A stretch of 64,000 nucleotides of DNA from Piper betle (GCA_033002965.1 JAURVB010002672.1:1-64000); one strand, 5' to 3'. Shown: positions 1 through 12,187, numbered from the stretch's first letter. Made by a program: numbers and translations. Notes: generated from the letters alone by a model not told the origin.

Positions 1-644
1 ACGCAAGAGGTTATTCCAAAATAATGCAAGAAGCCATGATTGAATGCTATGATTGTGATGATCATGTCATTCAACCTATGGCCAATAAGGGATTGGCAAA
101 GTAAATGAATTGTTAATCTTATTAATATTTCAAAAAGTACAAGTTATTGTTCAATAGATGACTACTGTTAATAACTCCCCCTATATTGGTGCACACTCCT
201 GTATACCTAAACCCAATATGAAACATTACTCTCCCTTTTATCATCTCAAAATGATGATTAAGTACATGGGAAGAGTTACATTAAATGGAAAACCCAGCTT
301 CGGGTTAGGGTTTTACCCGCTTGCAGTTGCCTAGTTCGGTTCAGGCTAGTCTCGAGTAAATTCGAGCAAGCTCGAACTAAACCAGTTTCTAGACCATGAG
401 TATGGTGCCAGATGGCTATATGAGCATGTTATAGTGGCTGAGCATGCCTGGCATGCTAATGATAGCTTGAGTTACGCTACAGCAAAGCGTTAATTATCAA
501 TGTATACATGAGGTATACATATATTTTTTATGAGTTAGCCAGAGTTTTAGCCCTGCAATCTAGATCGTTGCAGTGTTTATTATCCGTTTAGGATTTTCAT
601 GGTATCTCATTTGTAGGCATCATAGGGATTTCGGATCACCGAAT
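1..644. repeat. LTR-like non-coding remnant
   Basis: No coding potential was seen. The first ~290 bases resemble parts of the long copia LTRs near 38.5-38.8 kb and 44.4-44.7 kb (shared wording around the 'caacctatgacca' and 'attagtcattctc' stretches). The rest, with phrases such as 'gggttttaccc' and 'aattcgagcaagctcg', resembles the 5' part of the gypsy-type LTRs found elsewhere in the window. Exact ends cannot be fixed. Confidence 0.4.
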
Positions 645-652
645 TGTAGGCC

Positions 653-805
653 TGTGAGATCCCTCAACTTAGTCCCACATCTAATACCTACTGGGAGAAG
701 ATCCTGTTTATAAGTGGGAATGAACTATAGATCTTTAACTTCCGGGGTACCCATTTTAAAGAAATGACTTGGCTCATTCGTTGCACTTTGGGCCAGGTCG
801 TTACA
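653..805 (+). repeat. TRIM 5' LTR
   Basis: A 153-bp LTR with TG...CA termini, followed after two bases by the primer-binding site. It matches the copy at 962-1115. Confidence 0.92.
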
Positions 806-807
806 AA

Positions 808-819
808 TGGTATCAGAGC
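808..819 (+). other. Primer-binding site (initiator-Met tRNA type)
   Basis: TGGTATCAGAGC is the canonical plant LTR-retrotransposon minus-strand primer site, complementary to the 3' end of initiator-Met tRNA. It lies two bases past the LTR, as expected. Confidence 0.92.
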
Positions 820-961
820 CGACCTGGTTCCGTGTTAGATGGTGGGCTGGATTAGGAACGTTGGCTAGGCTGCCGGCCACGGGCCAGAAGGTCATGGGCT
901 GGGGCTAGCAACGGGCCAAGAATAGGCATTTCGGGGACGAAATTCCCTAAGGTGGGTGGAT

Positions 962-1115
962 TGTGAGATCCCTCAACTTAGTCCCACATCTAATACCTAC
1001 TGGGAGAAGATCCTGTTTATAAGTGGGAATGAACTATAGATCTTTAACTTCCGGGGTACCCATTTTAAAGAAATGACTTGGCTCATTACGTTGCACTTTG
1101 GGCCGGGTCGTTACA
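962..1115 (+). repeat. TRIM 3' LTR
   Basis: A 154-bp LTR, the second copy of 653-805. It is preceded by a purine-rich tract and followed directly by the AGGCC target duplication. Confidence 0.92.
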
Positions 1116-3410
1116 AGGCCCAGCAAGATTGAGTCACAAACTTTCACCCGATTGAGTTCAGGGTTAGAGGCCCATTTAGCCTTCTTGCATCAATTCACGC
1201 CTATATAGTCACTTTTAGGACTCTTGTCAGTTTTACTTTGGACGATCTCGATTCGACTTTCCGTCCATATATATATTACATATACCCATAGGTGGGTCTC
1301 ACTAGACCACAAGTTGTCGGAAGTTCAAATCATACCACGTTGCAAGATCTGATTCGTCGACATCAGCCCTAGCATCCTCCCTTTCATTTTCAATGACTTT
1401 CCCACATTTTCACTGCTTTACACCCATAGTGCCACCGTCAGTTCAGCTCACCGACATGACCCCGGCCCTCCACCGGCCATTGGATTGGCACAACCGTGAC
1501 CACCTCGTGGCCGGTATCAGTCTGTACCCACCATCGCCATCAGTTGCCACAGCCAATGACCAAGAGATTTTATCAATGTTTAGCATGCCACTGCCTTTTG
1601 GGCCATATTTCGGTGTCAGCCACCGTGACAACTTCCTCGCCGAAATCTTCCGCTTGAGACCAACATCGACCTCTGCCGTGGCCACGGTGCCTCCAACGAC
1701 TCGCAATTGTCCGATTGCATTTTTTATCGTTTCTAACTATTTTCCAGCCAGCCACCAGCCGGACACCACCAACTGTCAGCCCATATTGTTTCCTCCCTCG
1801 ACGGCTGATCTTTTGAGACCACCCATGACCATCGCCATGGCCATAATTGCCGCCAGCAATGTCGCCACATCTGACGCTGATACCGCCCCTTTCTGGCCAT
1901 TTTCTGGTCAGTCAACAGCTGAACCTTGGCGATCACTACTACCATCACTTTCCCCGACCTCCCCTTTGTCATTCGTGACCAGCAACAGCCTCCACCGCGC
2001 CTCCGGGCTGTTTAACCGTGTTCGCATTTGCCTGCCCGTGTTCGGGTCTGCCTACCCATGTTTCCATCTGCATCCACCTGCCCGATCTGTTCACCAGCCC
2101 ACCAGCTCGTGTCCGAGTTTGCCAATCCATGCTCATGTTTGCCCAGTCGACCTAGCTCATTTTCTAGTTAGTCCAGTCCGAGGGGTTAGTTTAGCTCGTC
2201 CAACTTGGTTCGATTTAGCGAGTTGGCCTAGTTTAGTCATTTTAAAACCATTTTCATTCATTCTTATGCACCTTTTTGTATAATTTGAGAACCCTTATAT
2301 TAGCTTATTCACATGATTTAATGATATATTTACTTATTAATATTAGTATTTATTTATGTTTACCAAATTGTGTATATATATATATCTATTTGTTTGTTCG
2401 CCCCTTGTATGTTATTATTTATTTGTATTTAATTATGTATTCTTGTATTATATAACTATGATATTACTATTATTCATGATTAATGAGTATTAACTATTTG
2501 TTTATTTATTTATTTATTTATTTATATGTTTACTAACACGAGTATATATGATATTTACCTCGTATTTGCCCGTGTATTTATATAATATAATTATATTATT
2601 ATTTTATAATTAGAGGAATATTTATGTTCATGTATTTATTATTTATCTAATTATCTATGAGTGCATTTCTTTGTTTATTTATCATTTACTATTGTTATTA
2701 TGTCTCGATTTGTGTGCCACGTGTTTAGTTATAGGTTTGTTAGTATTGTTTTCTTTATTATGATGTATTGACTCATATGAGTGTCACCCATGTGCATGCA
2801 TCATATAGAGACATCGATATTTTACAGATAGCAGTGAGCTTCGATGTGGGTTATGAGGTCCGAGCTCGCCGTCGATGTGTCAATGAATTTGAAGCTTGGA
2901 CCGAAGGTCCGTTGGACTCTCCCTTTTCTTGATCTCTGCTTGACTCCCTGCATGTTGAGTTAAACCGTGTTTTAGATGTAAGATGACATCAGTAGGGAGA
3001 GCCTTAGAGTGGATTTCTTCCACAATAATAGCATGTTGGGGACAACCTAGGGAGAGCCTTAGAGTGGATTTCTTCCTTCAAAGGTGAGGGCTTCTTGAGT
3101 AATTCCTCTTGTTTTGCCTTGCATTATGCTTCTGTTTGGAGTAAGAGATTTAGCTTTTCATAATGGGGATGCATGATCCAGATCATATACTTAGTTTCAA
3201 CCTTTGAGTTAGGTAACTTATTCTTAGTTGATGTTGATATTGTAGTAAAGTAAACATTGGGTCGTGGCTACCCGTTCCACATACCCACAAGCAATAATTA
3301 AATACAAAGAGGCATCATCACATGCCAGGGCATGATACCTTACCACTCGGTCTTCAGATAGACCCTTCAAGCTGTTGAATCGTAGGCTCCTCCAGTGCTC
3401 ATTCCTTTAT

Positions 3411-3431
3411 CACACACACACACACACACAC
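3411..3431. repeat. (CA)n microsatellite
   Basis: An uninterrupted CA dinucleotide run of about ten units. Confidence 0.95.
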
Positions 3432-3557
3432 TACACAAGCTCCATCCAAATATGTTTCATGTACCTTAATTGCTCCTCGTCATGTTCCAAGATTATGAGG
3501 CTTAGACACTCTTGCAAACAATTTTTAGAATGCACCAAAGTTAGCGTCCTGCATGAC

Positions 3558-3577
3558 AATAATAATAATAATAATAA
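3558..3577. repeat. (AAT)n microsatellite
   Basis: An uninterrupted AAT trinucleotide run of six to seven units. Confidence 0.93.
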
Positions 3578-6500
3578 GGTAATAAATCACAGACCACACG
3601 TAATATATCAATTACACCAGCATAGGCTTTAGGGCACCCGCCCATCATACATACATTATGCAACCCATAGTTCCTAAAATATATAAGTCCCATAATCTCA
3701 AAATGCATAAGTCATACAGCCCAATACATAGATCTAATACCACACTCAGAACAGTACATACACATGGTACCATCTCCCACCATGAACCTCTATCCATACA
3801 TCTCCGCCAATCATAGACATGAATACACATCTACATATATATAGTAAAATCGGTCGTAATCAAACAAGTTTTGATTATTGGTTTAGAAATAATTACTAAT
3901 AAAACAATACTGGCAGATGAGTATCTTAATACTCATGAGAATTTATAAAACTTTGAGAATACCTTACAAGGTAGTAAGTTAAGGCCGAGAAGGCTAAATA
4001 TCATAAAAATGTGGAACCACGTCAATGGTGTCATACTTACATACTTATGCATATGCCCTTACATCCTCCATATATAGCCTGCCACGATATTCACGTGGTT
4101 TAGAACAATGATAGTGCCATGATTTCCGAAAATGTGTTCTATTAATAATACCCAACTTACATTGCACTGTTTTTGGGTGTAAAGGAATACTAGTGCAAGT
4201 CATACACAACTGTACCGCTCACTCTTATATTCGTAAAAATCATAAAACTCATATACTTATAAAGTAGTCTTAGGTAGGGGCTTATACATAGGCTTGATGA
4301 ATCTTCCAATTAGAAAACCATCAAGGGATCTCATATTTAGATTTTTATTAAGCTGCAGGAAAAACTCAGCTTAATAGCCCGACAACATAGGGATCCGACA
4401 AAACACCGCTAATGCCGTCTTACGTCTAAAACTCAGTACAAACCTCACTCATTGAGCCAACCAAAGATCAAACATAAGATTGCTACGGACCTAATAAGTC
4501 AAACTCCTTGTCCTAACTCGGCTATCTCACTTTACATATCCTAACAAGGAGATGAAACCTGAATCACGATCAGATTGTACTGACACACAAAACAAGGCAA
4601 TACCTCCACACATTCATGACTCAAAAATTTTAACTTAATTATCTTACTTAGTGAAGTGTTAAATCTCATTAGTTAACCATAATTAGGGTTTGGAGTTGTA
4701 AATACACTTAGTGAAAAGTCTCATACTAAAGGTTTCTCAAACAAACTTAACGGTATGATAGGCAAAATAGTATCCAAATGGGCTAAAATTTGGATCAATG
4801 GGCCCTAAACCTTTAAGGGTTTGATATAAAAATTACCAAGTTCTAACCCATGAGCCAACATGGTCAACAAGGACAGCTAAGGTCAGGCTAAGGTGCTGAG
4901 AACAGTGTTCTTGGGCCGCGTACCAATTTTCTTAAGTCTCGTTCATGGGCTTGGAGACTTCAAATGCACATGGGTAAAAGGTTATGGTTGGAAAACACAG
5001 TTTTCTTTACCCCAGTAAAATATCAAGTCCAAATCCCATGTAGTTTGGCCTGCATGGGCTTGAAAAGTATGAACATTGGCCAAGGGATTTCTGGTACTAG
5101 TTGCACCTAAGTGGCTTGGGAAATTCCTGCCAAATTATCTTCCAAACCTAAGGCCCTAAAATAATTTAGAGATGCTATTGGGACACAACCTAATGTCTAG
5201 GAGAAATTTTGTAAATTTCACTACTTATAATAGGCTCAATGAATTTTGCAAATTGAGCTAGGGAATTAGGGCTACACCTTTCATTCTTGAACACTCCCAA
5301 AATCCAAACTAAATAACCCGCTAAATTAATTTTACTTAACCCAAAATTTTACATGTTGTCATTTGACAATTATTCAGTCCTCATACAATTTTTACAGACT
5401 TTACAAAATCTTTTAGTGGCTCAATTAGGAGCACTAACGTAAAACATAGCTAAGCATACCAGATTCACGGCATACACAACCATCGGTTAGGGGTTTTGTT
5501 TAGGCTTTTACTGAGGTTATTTTATCTTGTTATTTTAGTGTGACATATCAACCACCTAACACAACTATCATGCAAAATATGGCATGCAACAAATACCTAC
5601 ACAGGGGGTGATAAAAGTAAGGAAAGTGGCGGATAAGCTACTACAAGTAGTATAGCTGTCACCTTTTACTAATTTTGGCCCCCATGCATGCTCATACAGG
5701 ACAAAAAAAGTACAACATTCTTCATCAACATTATAAATCTAACTCTTCTGAACAAGATGGAATTGATAGAAAGCAAAAATAGGTTGTAGACAGAGAGTTA
5801 TTCCAGATCTACCAAGATAGTGTAACAGGAAACCATGGCATGATAAAAAATACATAACTATTTAATGAAGCATACTAAAATCATGAAACTACATCATAAA
5901 TGCTTCAGTAAGCAAACATTGAAAAATATTTGAAAAAATATGCACAGGGCAAGACATGATGCAACAACAAGAAAATACATGGCACAACACACCAAAGGGG
6001 AAGAAGCTTACCTCCAACGCACCAAAGGGAGGTCTCTTGAGGCATCCCAACCCGAGACCTACGACCCTATGCTTTGGGCTAGGCTTGGAGAGGCTTAGGA
6101 GGGTAAGGAGAAGCCAATGAATGAAGATGGGGTGCCGGGAGGCAAGCGGAGTCAAAGCAACCAAGGGAATTAGGAGAAAAGTGGAGAAAGATGGATTTTT
6201 ATAGAAAAGGGAAAATCTACCAAAGCAAGAGCACTGACCACTGCAAAATCGAACTGGAGAAGCATGGGCTAATGACGTAGGAGGTAAAGCTAAACTGAAC
6301 TACGCAAGGTCCTGGCGCAAGGGCTCTCTCTTGGTGCCACTGTGCCAACACTAGAAATCCTAATTCATCATTTTCCAATGCAAGGGTGCTGGGAGGGAGC
6401 CTTTACACTGGAATCATACCCCACGCACTTAGGGTTCGCAGCCTAAGGCAATTGGGGTGACTTTGGGAACTACATTTTGGGTCCTTCAAGGGCTCCTGAA

Positions 6501-6789
6501 ACTGACTCAACTCGAAAAAATAACGGTCGACCCGACCGGTTCTGAATATAAAACCGTGACTCGAATCGTGGGTTTTACACTAAGATTGTCTAAAAATAGT
6601 TCCAAACACGTGGTAAGGAATCTAGACTTGCGAGAAACATGATCTTAGACCTAACTAGATTTGACTCAAATTAAAAAAAAAAAAAAAGAGTCAAGATGGT
6701 GTAATGTCTAGTTGAGAGGCGCCCAACACCGGGGGAGACTAAGATCCTGACTCGCACATACTATACCATGCATATGCAAGCGGCAAAAA

Positions 6790-7441
6790 GGGTCAGGCAA
6801 GCAACTTGATCTAGGTCAAGATAGAATAGAAACTAAAATTGTCAAGCGAAAAGCACGGGTTTTACATGATGGGTACTTGTGAAGGAGGCTTTGATTGGTG
6901 CTTGTAAGGTTACAAGTTGGCTTGCCTAGTGAAGCTACAAAGACCTACTCACCAAAGGATTTGGTGAGCTAGAAAAAGATAAGTTGTATTTGGGTACCTC
7001 TTTAAAATTTTGTTTGTGTTCTCTCTCTCTCTCTTCTCACTTCTAATTTGAGTGCTTGCTCTCTCACTTATATTCACTTATTTTGCACACTATCTTAACT
7101 TCTTGTGTTTATCTTATTCTCTATTGGGAGTTAAGTGTTTTTCAAGTTCAAGGTCATTTCACAACTTATATAGTTTGACTAGTTTACTAAAACAAGTAGC
7201 AATTTGGAATTGAACTTGTTGTGCCTCACGCACACACATCTTTAAATTGGGTTCATATTCTTTATTTGCCTTGCATATTTATCTTTAGTCTTACTTATTT
7301 ATTAATTAATTGTGCTTAAATTGTTTCCTCATTACTTGTTCATTCTTGTGTTCTTTATAAGGCCCTAAGCATTGTGTGAATCTAATTATTTGTGATAAGT
7401 GTTTAATTATGTGTGAATCTAATTATTTGCCTTCCTATAAT
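6790..7441 (+). repeat. Ty1/copia LTR 3' portion
   Basis: A plus-strand LTR segment lying immediately before a primer-binding site and a copia gag. The same sequence occurs inverted at 40861-43100 and at 34822-37000, for example the text around the 'ccaaaggatttggtgag' motif and 'gaactnttgtgcctcac'-like text near the end. A CT-rich run is at 7020-7034. The 5' boundary of the LTR was not resolved. Confidence 0.6.
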
Positions 7442-7453
7442 TGGTATCAGAGC
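7442..7453 (+). other. Primer-binding site of copia element
   Basis: A perfect TGGTATCAGAGC, located between the LTR and the gag start at 7469. This is the normal layout of a plant LTR retrotransposon. Confidence 0.85.
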
Positions 7454-8375
7454 CTCAGTTAGAATAAGATGGACAACAAGTCAAGGCAAACTGAAGGGCT
7501 TTCCAATTCAAGGCCACTCTACTTCAACGGATCCTATAATTATTGGAAGACTACAATGAGAATGTTCTTACCCTCTAATGATTTTGAAGTTTGGCAAATT
7601 ATTCTAAGTGGTTACCAAAACCCCTTTCTAAATAGGGAGCCTTGGAGTGAGCAAAAGAAGAAGGCTCACACCATCAATGCCAAGGCTATGAATGTCCTCT
7701 ATTGTGTTCTTAGTGAAACCAAATTCAATAGTCTCGCTTTGCCAATCGACATAAGAGATTTGAGAATTACTTGAGGTTACCCATGAGGGGACATCTCAAA
7801 TAAAGGAATCTAAGATCAGCCTCCTCGCGCACAAATATGAAGTATTTTTAAATAGAGGAGGGTGAGACTATCAATGCTATGTATAATTAGTTTAATGATA
7901 TCATTGTAGGCCTCAAAGGGCTTGGTAAGGTGATTGGGAAAGCGAAGCTCAACCCCAAGCTACTTCTATCTCTTCCCAAAGAAGGGTGCCCTAAGGTGAC
8001 AACAATAGAGGTTGCCAATGACCATGCTATTATGACAATGCAGGAGCTTTTTGGATCTCTCATCACCCATGAGCACACTTAGCAAATTGATAGGGAGGAG
8101 GTGGAGATCAACAAGAACAAGAAGAAGAACTTGGCCCTAAGGATCCTCATGCAAGAGGAAGATGAGGACTAAGATAAAAAGATGATCTTACTCACAAGGA
8201 AGTTCAAGAGATTTTTAAGAAGAAAGTAGGAGTTATCTTTTCTAGGAGGCAAGAGGAAGAGGGAAAAGGTAAAGAGATGAAGAGGGATCTCAAAATAAAG
8301 GAGAAGAAGGAGAACACCAAGGACAAGATCTAATGCTCTAAGTTCAAAGGGTTTGGACATGTAATCTATGAGTGT

Positions 8376-9090
8376 CTTTAAAGGATCGACCCAATTAGTC
8401 AAAATTAATAAGCTTAGTCATTTCTTCAAAATTGATTAATCAAGGTGAAGGGCCTAAACACATCCCCACATATATTGGATCTCAGCCCAGTAGATATTGG
8501 ATTTGGGACGAACTGAACTTTTTGGGGGACATTATATCTAAAAAGTTAAGTTAATTCCACATCCAATACCTACTGGGGTAAAATCTAATATATTAGTGAA
8601 ATGTGGTTTGGATCTTCAAGTTGATTAATCACTTCTGAAAAATAACTAAGCCCATCGTTTGAACTAATTGGGCCGATCCTGTATAGGTGGAATCTGAGCC
8701 AACTCAGAATTGTATTGGATTGATGGTGGTATGTAAAGAATCATAAAAAGGAATTCCATGGATGAAATTTCATTAAGGTTGGAGAATGTAACATCCCCAA
8801 AAAATTTAAGTTAGTCTCACATCTAATACCTACTAGGGGAAGATCTAATATATTAGTGGGGTTATGCTTAGGATCTTCAACTTGGTTAATCACTTCTGAA
8901 TGGATGACTACGCCCATTAGTTTGCACTAATTGGATTCAGGCCATCACATGTGGTATCAGAGCAAACCCAAGAACGTGTTGGGTGGATGGTGGTATGTCA
9001 AAAGAAAGGAATTTCAGGGACAAAAATTTCTTACTTTTGAAGAGAACAATATGCCCATCAGTTTGCACTAATTGGGCTAGGCCTTTACAA
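8376..9090. mobile_element. TRIM cluster: one inverted and three direct LTRs
   Basis: Three direct LTR copies are seen: about 8528-8685, 8787-8949, and a truncated one at about 9025-9088. They are separated by ~100-bp internal segments, and each of the first two is followed by a primer-binding-site-like sequence (degenerate at 8688-8699, perfect at 8952-8963). The left ~145 bases (8376-8520) match the same LTR in inverted orientation. The cluster splits a copia gag at its zinc knuckle. Flanks GTGTC (left) and ATGTC (right) may be a decayed 5-bp duplication. LTR wording such as 'aatacctactgggg' relates this to the TRIM at 653, but with a shorter internal part. Confidence 0.72.
8952..8963 (+). 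other. TRIM primer-binding site
   Basis: A perfect TGGTATCAGAGC two bases after the LTR ending at 8949. Confidence 0.85.
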
Positions 9091-9943
9091 TGTCCAACCA
9101 AATTTAGAGATCAAATTCCAAAAGGGAAGAAGGTTCTCCAAGCTACCATGGAGTTGGATGATGATGGAGTAAAGATTGCCTTAGTGAATTTTGTTTTATG
9201 GACATTGAGGAAGATAGAGGAGATATTGAAAGAGCCTTTGAGGAGCTCTATGTGGAAACAATTCACATGGCTAAGAAGAACAAATAGCTAAGACAATAAG
9301 TGGAAACAATCACAAAGTAAAAGAATGCCCTTGAAGAAAAGTTTAAAAGCAAAGAGATGGAGCTCGCACATTCCAAAGTAAGAGAGGAAGGAGCTCCAAC
9401 AACAACTAGCTTGTAAGATGGGCATCAATAAAATACTAAGAGGGTCTCATAAGCTCACCAACATGCTCTTACATCAAAAGAGCCCTCTATACAAGCGAGA
9501 GTTGGGGGGACACAATCATAAAGGAGAATTCAACTAGCCCCTCAACTTTGCCAAAGCTTCAATCCTTCTAGGAGTGGACTTCACCTAGGAGGCTAGCACT
9601 TCTAAAGGACATACCAAAGGAAAGAAGCCTTTACAAGCCCCAAACAAGGGAAAAGAACCCATGCATGCTCCAAAGAAGGAGAAGAAGCCTCCAAATGCTC
9701 CCAGGAAAATGGAGAAGCTTAGACATGCTCAACAGAAAAGGAAGAAATCATACCAACATATCACCACCTCCCATGCTCCAAGAAGACCACCAATTTGTCA
9801 TTCTTGTAACAAGAATGAACACATCCAATGGAGGTGCAAGTGGAAGACCCTTGTCCAAAAAGTGTAAGCCCAAGTGGATTCCAAAGAAGACAAGATCTAA
9901 AGAGAGGTTTAAGACTCTTTTTCCGTTCCTTGAATCCACTTAA

Positions 9944-10941
9944 ATAATATGTATATATGTATAGTTTTTTAATATTTTTCAATTGGTTTTCAAAAATGAT
10001 AATGTGGGCATGAATTGGTTTTACTTGTTTTCAAAATAACTTTACAACCCTCACTTATTGGAAGTTTTATTGAATATAAACAAATGTAAAAATGTTTGAA
10101 AGGTATTTTTGTATTCACATATGTAAATTGGGTGAATTTTTTAAAATATTTTTTATCTTGCTTAAGACAAGCTACAAATAGTAATGAGTTCTTCTAACCA
10201 CACAAAACATCATCAAATTGGAATTTAGAATTTTGAAAAACCAATATTTTGCTCAATGTCACGGTTCCCCTAGTTTGGTTGGTGATCATCAAGTGTTTGG
10301 TTAACCGTACTCATGGACAAAACCTTCACTTTAAAGGAGAAGTTCATTTCCTGATCAATTAGTCCTTTGGTGACCGGACAAAGTCCTCTCATAGGAACCG
10401 AATGTTGCTGTCATTCATTCGCCTCCGCCTTCTCAGCCGTGATCATCCTGAACCACTGTGACTTGATGCCGACCATTCCCCTTACTAGAGACATTCCTAG
10501 TACCCCCCAGTTGACTGATCGCAGCACTAGCTGACCAAATACCTAAGGCTGGTGTTTCTCTGGTCAATTTGCAACCTTGCAAGTGTAGCTGTCGTCAATG
10601 CCATCGTCATCAAAGCTCTCTTAGTGCTCCTCCACCCTCACCGACTACCGGAAAGCCACTTCCAAAGGATCTCCAATCACTGTCCTCAAGTTCCGCCCTT
10701 GTCCTTGATTGGTTGGCGTTCGGTTGCACTGTCGATAATCAAACCACCTTACCAAGGCTACTCTTTGTGCATTTACCAATGGCTTTTGTTTTGGTTTGTT
10801 ATCGCACTTCCGGTCCTCATGGTTTGAAGTATTGAAGAAGGACCTTTCCAAAGGTCCAAGAGGAGAGTGGAGACCGATTGGGAGCCAAGTGCTCGACACT
10901 CCCGCGAACAAAAGCTGAAGAAAGAAGATTTTAATAATTAG
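9944..10941. other. No gene seen; repeat-derived spacer
   Basis: An AT-rich spacer to about 10250, then a more GC-balanced stretch with short overlapping frames on both strands (about 10550-10840). None carries a recognisable domain. It probably belongs to the retroelement carrying the frame at 10942. Confidence 0.4.
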
Positions 10942-11870
10942 GTGATTTTTGGAAATCAAGTGAAAGTAAAGAATCTTGACAATCACTTTGATAGATTCCA
11001 AGGATTAGTAAAAACTCAAAGTTGGGAAATAGCCTTGACATTGACTTCGCTGCAGAAAGTTGCACTTCCACAATTTAGGGAATTCTACCAAATTTTGGTG
11101 AAACTAAATGAGGGATGCTACAAAGCAAAAGTGGATAGGCAAGTGTTTCATTTGAGGTCAGGCCATATTGCACAACTCTTGGGAGTTCCAGATGATGGAG
11201 ACGTGTCCTACTTGGGCAATGAGTGATTGGGCCTTCTCGTGTCCGAGTTTGTGAAATGAGAGGAATTGGACAGAACTGTGGTCACTATGGGAACTATCCT
11301 CACTAACCTACTGAATGCTCGAGATCTTACCAAGAAGGCACTTGTGTTTTGGCTAGTAATGGCTACAAACATTCTTCCATAAGTTGGTCATCTAAGTGAG
11401 CTGTCCTCATATGCCATCTATACCCTTTGATGATTCTCTCCAAGAAAATGATCAATTTGTCATACCTCATCCTCAACCACATGCCAAGGTGTAGGAACCA
11501 AAAGAGAGGTTTCTTGCCCAATGGAAGACTCCTCATGGCACTCTTCTTTTGTACTTACCCGGAATGGAGCAAGGATCCCCATCCACCCTTCCCTTCAAGA
11601 CCGTGGATGGCAATGTCTTCTACAAGAAGTTAAACTTGAGGGACAACAAGAAAAGGGAGACTAGTGGTGCATCCACCTCAAGGGAGGAACCTCATCAAGC
11701 AAAGGATGACTTTAAATGGTTCAATAACTTGGAGGTTGAGGATAATGAAGAAGAAACACCGGCACCACCACATGAGGAAGAAACACAACCCCATCACCAA
11801 CACCTTCAAGGAGCATATGAAGACCTTGGACCACCTCTCTTGCTATTTTTGTAAACCTACACTCTCTTAG
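10942..11870 (+). pseudogene. Plant retroelement-associated ORF, broken (putative plant transposon protein type)
   Basis: A 94-residue open frame (10942-11226) contains a block with LNEGCYKAKVDRQVF and then LRSGHIAQLLGVPDDG. This is the style of the 'putative plant transposon protein' domain found in ORF1 of many plant LTR elements. After the stop at 11224-11226 the similarity appears to continue in broken frames to about 11420. A Glu/His/Pro-rich tail follows at 11549-11854 (TSREEPHQAKDD, then acidic EEETPAPPHEEETQ). That order, conserved block then acidic low-complexity tail, is common in such ORFs. No polymerase is nearby. The family assignment is from memory of the pattern and is moderate. 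Confidence 0.5.
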
Positions 11871-11894
11871 TGCAAAGTTGGAAGTTTAAGCTTG

Positions 11895-12175
11895 TGTTAG
11901 GAGTGGCTTTACCTATTAGCTTGTTTTACTATGTGTTTATTGTTTAGACCAAGGAAAGATTTTGACTGTGTGAGGTAGCTTAAGTGTGTTTGAGCTGGTT
12001 ATTATTAGAGACAAGAGTGAGGAGATAATATTTTAAATTGAATATGTTTTAATTTCTACTATAGTAACGGTTACTTATGAGTGTCTTGTAGCCCAAGTCT
12101 TCTATATTTTTCTCATGATTGTATATATACTGGCTTAATGCCAATGTTAATGAATAAGATTCACAATTCTCAACA
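11895..12175 (+). repeat. Ty1/copia 5' LTR (281 bp)
   Basis: It begins TGTTAGGAGTGG and ends CTCAACA directly before a primer-binding site. A TATA-like TATATATAC (12121-12130) and a nearby 'gaataagattcac' stretch give the usual promoter and R-region layout. The 5' limit is chosen from the TGTTAG consensus start and the size, because no 3' partner LTR was found. Confidence 0.65.
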
Positions 12176-12187
12176 TGGTATCAAAGC
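12176..12187 (+). other. Primer-binding site
   Basis: TGGTATCAAAGC is one mismatch from the initiator-Met consensus and abuts the LTR end. Confidence 0.85.

Larger units (their letters stand above)
653..1115 (+). mobile_element. Complete TRIM retrotransposon (463 bp)
   Basis: This is a terminal-repeat retrotransposon in miniature. Two direct LTRs (653-805 and 962-1115) are near identical. They begin TGTGAGATCC and end GTTACA, and differ by one single-base indel and one A/G substitution near the 3' end. The 156-bp internal part has a primer-binding site two bases after LTR1 and a purine-rich GGTGGGTGGA stretch just before LTR2. A perfect 5-bp target duplication AGGCC flanks it (648-652 and 1116-1120). 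It has no coding capacity, so it must have been mobilised by proteins of another element. The near-identity of the LTRs indicates recent insertion. Confidence 0.93.
645..3300 (+). repeat. Divergent gypsy-type LTR, interrupted by a TRIM
   Basis: Removing the TRIM at 653-1115 and one copy of its target duplication leaves a sequence starting TGTAGGCCCAG at 645, a plausible LTR 5' end. A C-rich block (about 1390-2280), an AT-rich block, and then a stretch at about 2850-2940 ('gagctcgccg', 'gaagcttgga', 'ggtccgttggac') follow in the same order as in the gypsy LTR at 50479-53203. The 3' end was not located, so the right limit is approximate. A TTTA microsatellite lies at 2501-2526. Confidence 0.45.
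3301..6579 (-). repeat. Gypsy-type LTR or LTR cluster, minus orientation
   Basis: Read on the minus strand, an LTR-like start TGTAAAACCC lies at 6579. The following 1 kb parallels the plus-strand copy at 30456-32400: the 'gagacctcc' segment near 6030 matches one near 31100, and the 'aggtgacagct' segment near 5660 matches one near 31475. The left end is unclear. No open frame of substance was seen. A (CA)n run (3411-3431) and an (AAT)n run (3558-3577) lie at the left side. Confidence 0.5.
7469..9943 (+). pseudogene. Ty1/copia gag pseudogene
   Basis: The frame opens at ATG 7469 with a typical plant copia Gag N-terminus, where the target-binding segment reads FNGSYNYW and KKAHTINAKAMN follows. 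It reads about 101 residues to a stop, then continues in other frames with many stops. Further copia Gag signatures include a KESKISLLAHKYE-like stretch near 7800 and a decayed zinc knuckle (C-x2-C-like) near 8336-8375. The reading is then split by a TRIM cluster (8376-9090) and resumes at about 9090 with the residues expected right after the zinc knuckle. The part after 9300 is low-complexity, Lys-rich and uncertain. No protease, integrase or reverse transcriptase follows, so this is a truncated, dead element. Confidence 0.75.

Noticed and set aside
1393..2283. 296-codon open frame on the plus strand
   Set aside because: The product is Pro/Ser/Thr-rich without a domain. The sequence is a C-rich part of a gypsy-type LTR, and several other frames are open on the minus strand at the same place.
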